This document shows, in pieces, positions 61,396 to 64,000 of a stretch of 64,000 nt of DNA. Source of the DNA: Pseudomonas fluorescens (GTDB lineage Bacteria > Pseudomonadota > Gammaproteobacteria > Pseudomonadales > Pseudomonadaceae). The first letter of the stretch is position 1. The number at the start of each line of letters is the position of its first letter. The translations under genes were made by a program, and so were the position numbers. The stretch spans positions 1 to 64,000 of the forward strand of contig NZ_LVEJ01000021.1 of NCBI RefSeq assembly GCF_001648775.1, written 5' to 3'. A model generated the notes under the pieces. The model was not told the origin of the DNA. It saw nothing but the letters and a program-made list of their open reading frames with translations, and did no database searches.

Positions 61396-62301
61396 TTAGT
61401 GTTTGCCTGGGTATTCGCGGTGCATCTGTTCGAGCAACGCATCCTTGTCCAGCCACAGCTGATTGATCCAGCCCTGAAACTGCAAACGATACTCGCCGTC
61501 CTGATCGTAATTCTTGCCAATGAATTGCTGGGGAATCTTCAGCTCTTCAAAGTGCACCACCACATCGCGCACATTGCCGCAGAGCAAATCCCAGAACCCC
61601 GGACGCCCGGCCGGGTAGTGAATCGTCACGTTGACGATCGACTCCAACTGCTCACCCATCGCATCCAGCACAAAGGCAATCCCGCCAGCCTTGGGCTTGA
61701 GCAGGTATTTGAACGGCGATTGCTGCTGCGCATGCTTGCCTTCGGTAAAGCGCGTGCCTTCGACGAAGTTGAAAATCCCTACCGAGTTATTACGAAACTT
61801 CGCGCAGGTTTTGCGGGTGGTTTCGAGGTCTTTGCCTTTCTTCTCCGGGTGCTTGGCCAGGTACGCCTTGGAGTAGCGCTTCATGAACGGAAAGCCCAGT
61901 GCCCACCACGCCAGACCGATCACCGGCACCCATATCAGCTCCTGCTTGAGGAAGAACTTCAGCGGCTGAATCCGGCGATTTAGCACGTATTGCAGCACCA
62001 GAATATCGACCCAGCTCTGGTGGTTACTGGTGATCAGATACGAGTGCTGATAGTCGAGGCCTTGCAGACCACTGACGTGCCAGCGAGTGCGGCGCACCAG
62101 ATTCATCCAGGCCTTGTTGTTGCTAATCCACGCTTCATGGGTGTGGCTCATCAGCCACAGTGAGGCGCGTCGGGCGAGGTCGAACGGCAGCACTTTGATC
62201 AGCGCCACGCAGAACAGAAACGAGCACAGCACAATCGTATTGAGTGCCAACAGCAGCGAGGCGATCACGCCGCGCAGCGGTGCAGGTAGAAAATCCAGCA
62301 T
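61396..62301 (-). CDS. Acyltransferase (PlsC-like, YihG type)
   Basis: A 301-residue membrane-associated acyltransferase. One helix at the N-terminus (about 10-38), the HX4D catalytic motif in TSNHQSWVDILVLQ, and the substrate motif NFVEGTRFTEGKH. It resembles E. coli YihG, a lysophospholipid/LPA acyltransferase with a preference for polyunsaturated or particular chains. Its ATG directly abuts the pta stop codon (TAAATG), so the two are co-translated. Confidence 0.85.
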   Translation of the reverse strand: MLDFLPAPLRGVIASLLLALNTIVLCSFLFCVALIKVLPFDLARRASLWLMSHTHEAWISNNKAWMNLVRRTRWHVSGLQGLDYQHSYLITSNHQSWVDILVLQYVLNRRIQPLKFFLKQELIWVPVIGLAWWALGFPFMKRYSKAYLAKHPEKKGKDLETTRKTCAKFRNNSVGIFNFVEGTRFTEGKHAQQQSPFKYLLKPKAGGIAFVLDAMGEQLESIVNVTIHYPAGRPGFWDLLCGNVRDVVVHFEELKIPQQFIGKNYDQDGEYRLQFQGWINQLWLDKDALLEQMHREYPGKH

Positions 62302-64000
62302 TTACACATCCATAGGTCGGTTGGCGGCTTGAATCGCAGTGAGGGCGATGGTGTAGACGATGTCATCGACCTGCGCGCCGCGCGGCAAGTCATTCACCGG
62401 TTTGCGCAAGCCTTGCAGCATCGGCCCGAGGCTGACGCAATCGGCACTGCGCTGCACGGCTTTGTGCGTGGTATTGCCGGTGTTCAGATCCGGGAACACG
62501 AATACGGTGGCGCGACCGGCGACCTGACTGTTCGGCGCCAGTTGCCGGGCGACCTCGGCGTTGGCGGCGGCGTCGTATTGCAGCGGGCCGTCGATCAGCA
62601 GCGAGTGCTGTTGCTCGTGGGCGAGCAGGGTGGCTTCGCGGACTTTCTCGACTTCTTCACCCGTCGCCGATTCGCCGCTGGAATAACTGATCATCGCCAC
62701 GCGCGGGGTGATGCCGAACGCGGCCGCCGAGTCGGCGCTTTGCAGGGCAATTTCGGCCAGCTCTGTGGCGCTCGGGTGCGGGTTCATTACGCAGTCGCCG
62801 TAGACCAGCACTTCTTCCGGGAACAGCATGAAGAACACCGACGACACCAGCGTGCAGCCCGGCGCGGTCTTGATCAGTTGCAGGGCCGGGCGGATGGTGT
62901 TGGCGGTGGTGTTGATCACACCCGAGACCAGACCGTCGACCTCATCCAGCGCGAGCATCATGGTGCCGATCACCACGGTGTCTTCCAGTTGCTGCTCGGC
63001 CATCGGCGCATTAAGGCTTTTGGTTTTGCGCAGGGCCACCATCGGCTCGACGTAGCGCTCGCGGATCAGATCCGGATCAAGAATCTCCAGTCCCGGCGGC
63101 AAGACGATGCCTTGGGCGCGGGCGACGGCTTCGACATCTGCAGGTTTGGCCAGCAACACGCAACGGGCGATCCCGCGTTCCTGACAGATCGCCGCGGCTT
63201 GCACGGTGAACGGCTCGCTGCCTTCGGGCAGGACGATGCGCTTGTTCGCCGCTTGCGCGCGCTGGATCAACTGATAGCGGAACACCGCCGGCGACAGGCG
63301 CATTTCCCGTGGCGTGCCGCAGCGCTGGTGCAGCCATTTGGCGTCGAGATGGCTGGCGACGAAATCAGTGATGATCTCCGCACGCTCGCGGTCATCAATG
63401 GGGATTTCCTTGTTCAAACCGTTGAGCAGGTTGGCCGTGTCGTAAGAACCGGTGCTCACCGACAACACCGGCAAACCGGCCTGCAACGCGCCACGGCACA
63501 GGTCCATGATGCGCGGATCGGGCAGGGTGTCGCTGGTCAGCAGCAGCCCGGCTAGCGGCACGCCGTTGATCGCGGCGAGGCTGACGGCGAGGATGATGTC
63601 GTCGCGATCGCCCGGCGTTACCACCAACACGCCAGGCTTGAGCAGCTCGACGGTGTTGCGCATGGTCCGCGCGCAAATGATGATTTTGGTCATCCGGCGG
63701 GTTTCGTAATCGCCGGCGTTGAGCACTTGTGCACCCATCAGATCGGCGACGTCGCGGGTGCGTGGTGCGTTGAGTTCGGGTTGGAATGGGATGCAACCGA
63801 GCAAGCGGAAATCACCGCTGCGCAGCAACGGCGAATGCTCTTTCAGACGCGTGGCGAAGGCGTCCATGCTTTCGTCAGTCTTGACCTTGTTGAGGATCAC
63901 ACCGAGGACTTTCGGGTCTTTCGGCCCGCCGAATAATTGCGCCTGCAATTCGACCCGGCCGGAGAGTTCGGCGAGCACTTCGTTTTCCGGCGCCGAGACC
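62302..64000 (-). CDS. pta: Phosphate acetyltransferase, 5' end outside the window
   Basis: About 565 residues from the C-terminal side of a long-form (class II) Pta; the frame stays open to position 64000, so the N-terminus is missing. The remaining part includes the end of the BioD-like P-loop domain, the DRTGG domain (about residues 130-225 of the visible part) and the catalytic PTA_PTB domain with PEGSEPFTVQAA, VYGDCVMNPHPSATELAEIA, and DGPLQYDAAANAEVA. It interconverts acetyl-CoA and acetyl phosphate. The acyltransferase gene follows without a gap. Confidence 0.93.
   Translation of the reverse strand, partial: VSAPENEVLAELSGRVELQAQLFGGPKDPKVLGVILNKVKTDESMDAFATRLKEHSPLLRSGDFRLLGCIPFQPELNAPRTRDVADLMGAQVLNAGDYETRRMTKIIICARTMRNTVELLKPGVLVVTPGDRDDIILAVSLAAINGVPLAGLLLTSDTLPDPRIMDLCRGALQAGLPVLSVSTGSYDTANLLNGLNKEIPIDDRERAEIITDFVASHLDAKWLHQRCGTPREMRLSPAVFRYQLIQRAQAANKRIVLPEGSEPFTVQAAAICQERGIARCVLLAKPADVEAVARAQGIVLPPGLEILDPDLIRERYVEPMVALRKTKSLNAPMAEQQLEDTVVIGTMMLALDEVDGLVSGVINTTANTIRPALQLIKTAPGCTLVSSVFFMLFPEEVLVYGDCVMNPHPSATELAEIALQSADSAAAFGITPRVAMISYSSGESATGEEVEKVREATLLAHEQQHSLLIDGPLQYDAAANAEVARQLAPNSQVAGRATVFVFPDLNTGNTTHKAVQRSADCVSLGPMLQGLRKPVNDLPRGAQVDDIVYTIALTAIQAANRPMDV

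Overview
The window is a stretch of a Pseudomonas chromosome, most likely from the P. fluorescens group. This rests on the high GC content, the many GTGGGAGCGAGC-type REP doublets typical of that group, the presence of roxSR, fagA and algW, and a gene order that from memory closely follows the P. aeruginosa PA4442-PA4495 interval. There is no phage, insertion sequence, CRISPR array, rRNA or tRNA that I can see.

Left part (1-17 kb), the variable half: a DUF6124 gene sits behind a strikingly structured leader; then a SIMPL-domain protein, the RoxS/RoxR redox two-component system, an SbmA/YddA-type ABC transporter, and an FCD-GntR regulator followed by two orphan ORFs of unknown function. Next comes a galactarate/glucarate catabolic operon: kdgD, 2,5-dioxopentanoate dehydrogenase, an MFS transporter and garD, with clear palindromic operators in front of it. 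After that are an AEC carrier, a carboxymuconolactone-decarboxylase-family protein, a calcium/sodium antiporter and an RlpA-like lipoprotein.

Middle (17-45 kb), core genes: gatCAB diverges from mreBCD-maf-rng-yhdP-nit-tldD. yjgA lies antisense between tldD and pmbA. A Fur-box-controlled fagA-fumC-orf-sodA-ZIP operon gives an iron-sparing response. The minus-strand kdsD-kdsC-lptC-lptA-lptB-rpoN-hpf-ptsN-rapZ-ptsO block covers LPS export, sigma-54 and the nitrogen PTS.

Right part (45-64 kb): mlaFEDCB (outer-membrane lipid asymmetry), ibaG, murA and hisG-hisD-hisC run on the plus strand. A two-gene metal-uptake islet (TonB-dependent receptor plus DUF4198 protein) is inserted before algW. Then follow a NIF3-like protein, cysD-cysNC (sulfate activation), an acyltransferase and the 3' part of pta, which runs off the right edge.

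Most unusual signals: the three-way-junction leader of the DUF6124 gene (526-599); a 45-bp near-perfect palindrome covering the start codon of the TonB receptor (56035-56079); an approximately 140-200 bp composite palindromic element present at three loci, one of them a tandem; an RsmA/CsrA-like hexaloop hairpin just after murA; a 30-bp direct repeat in front of rpoN; and apparent non-AUG starts for mreC and the antiporter gene. All product names come from reading the translated sequences and recognising families; no search was run.
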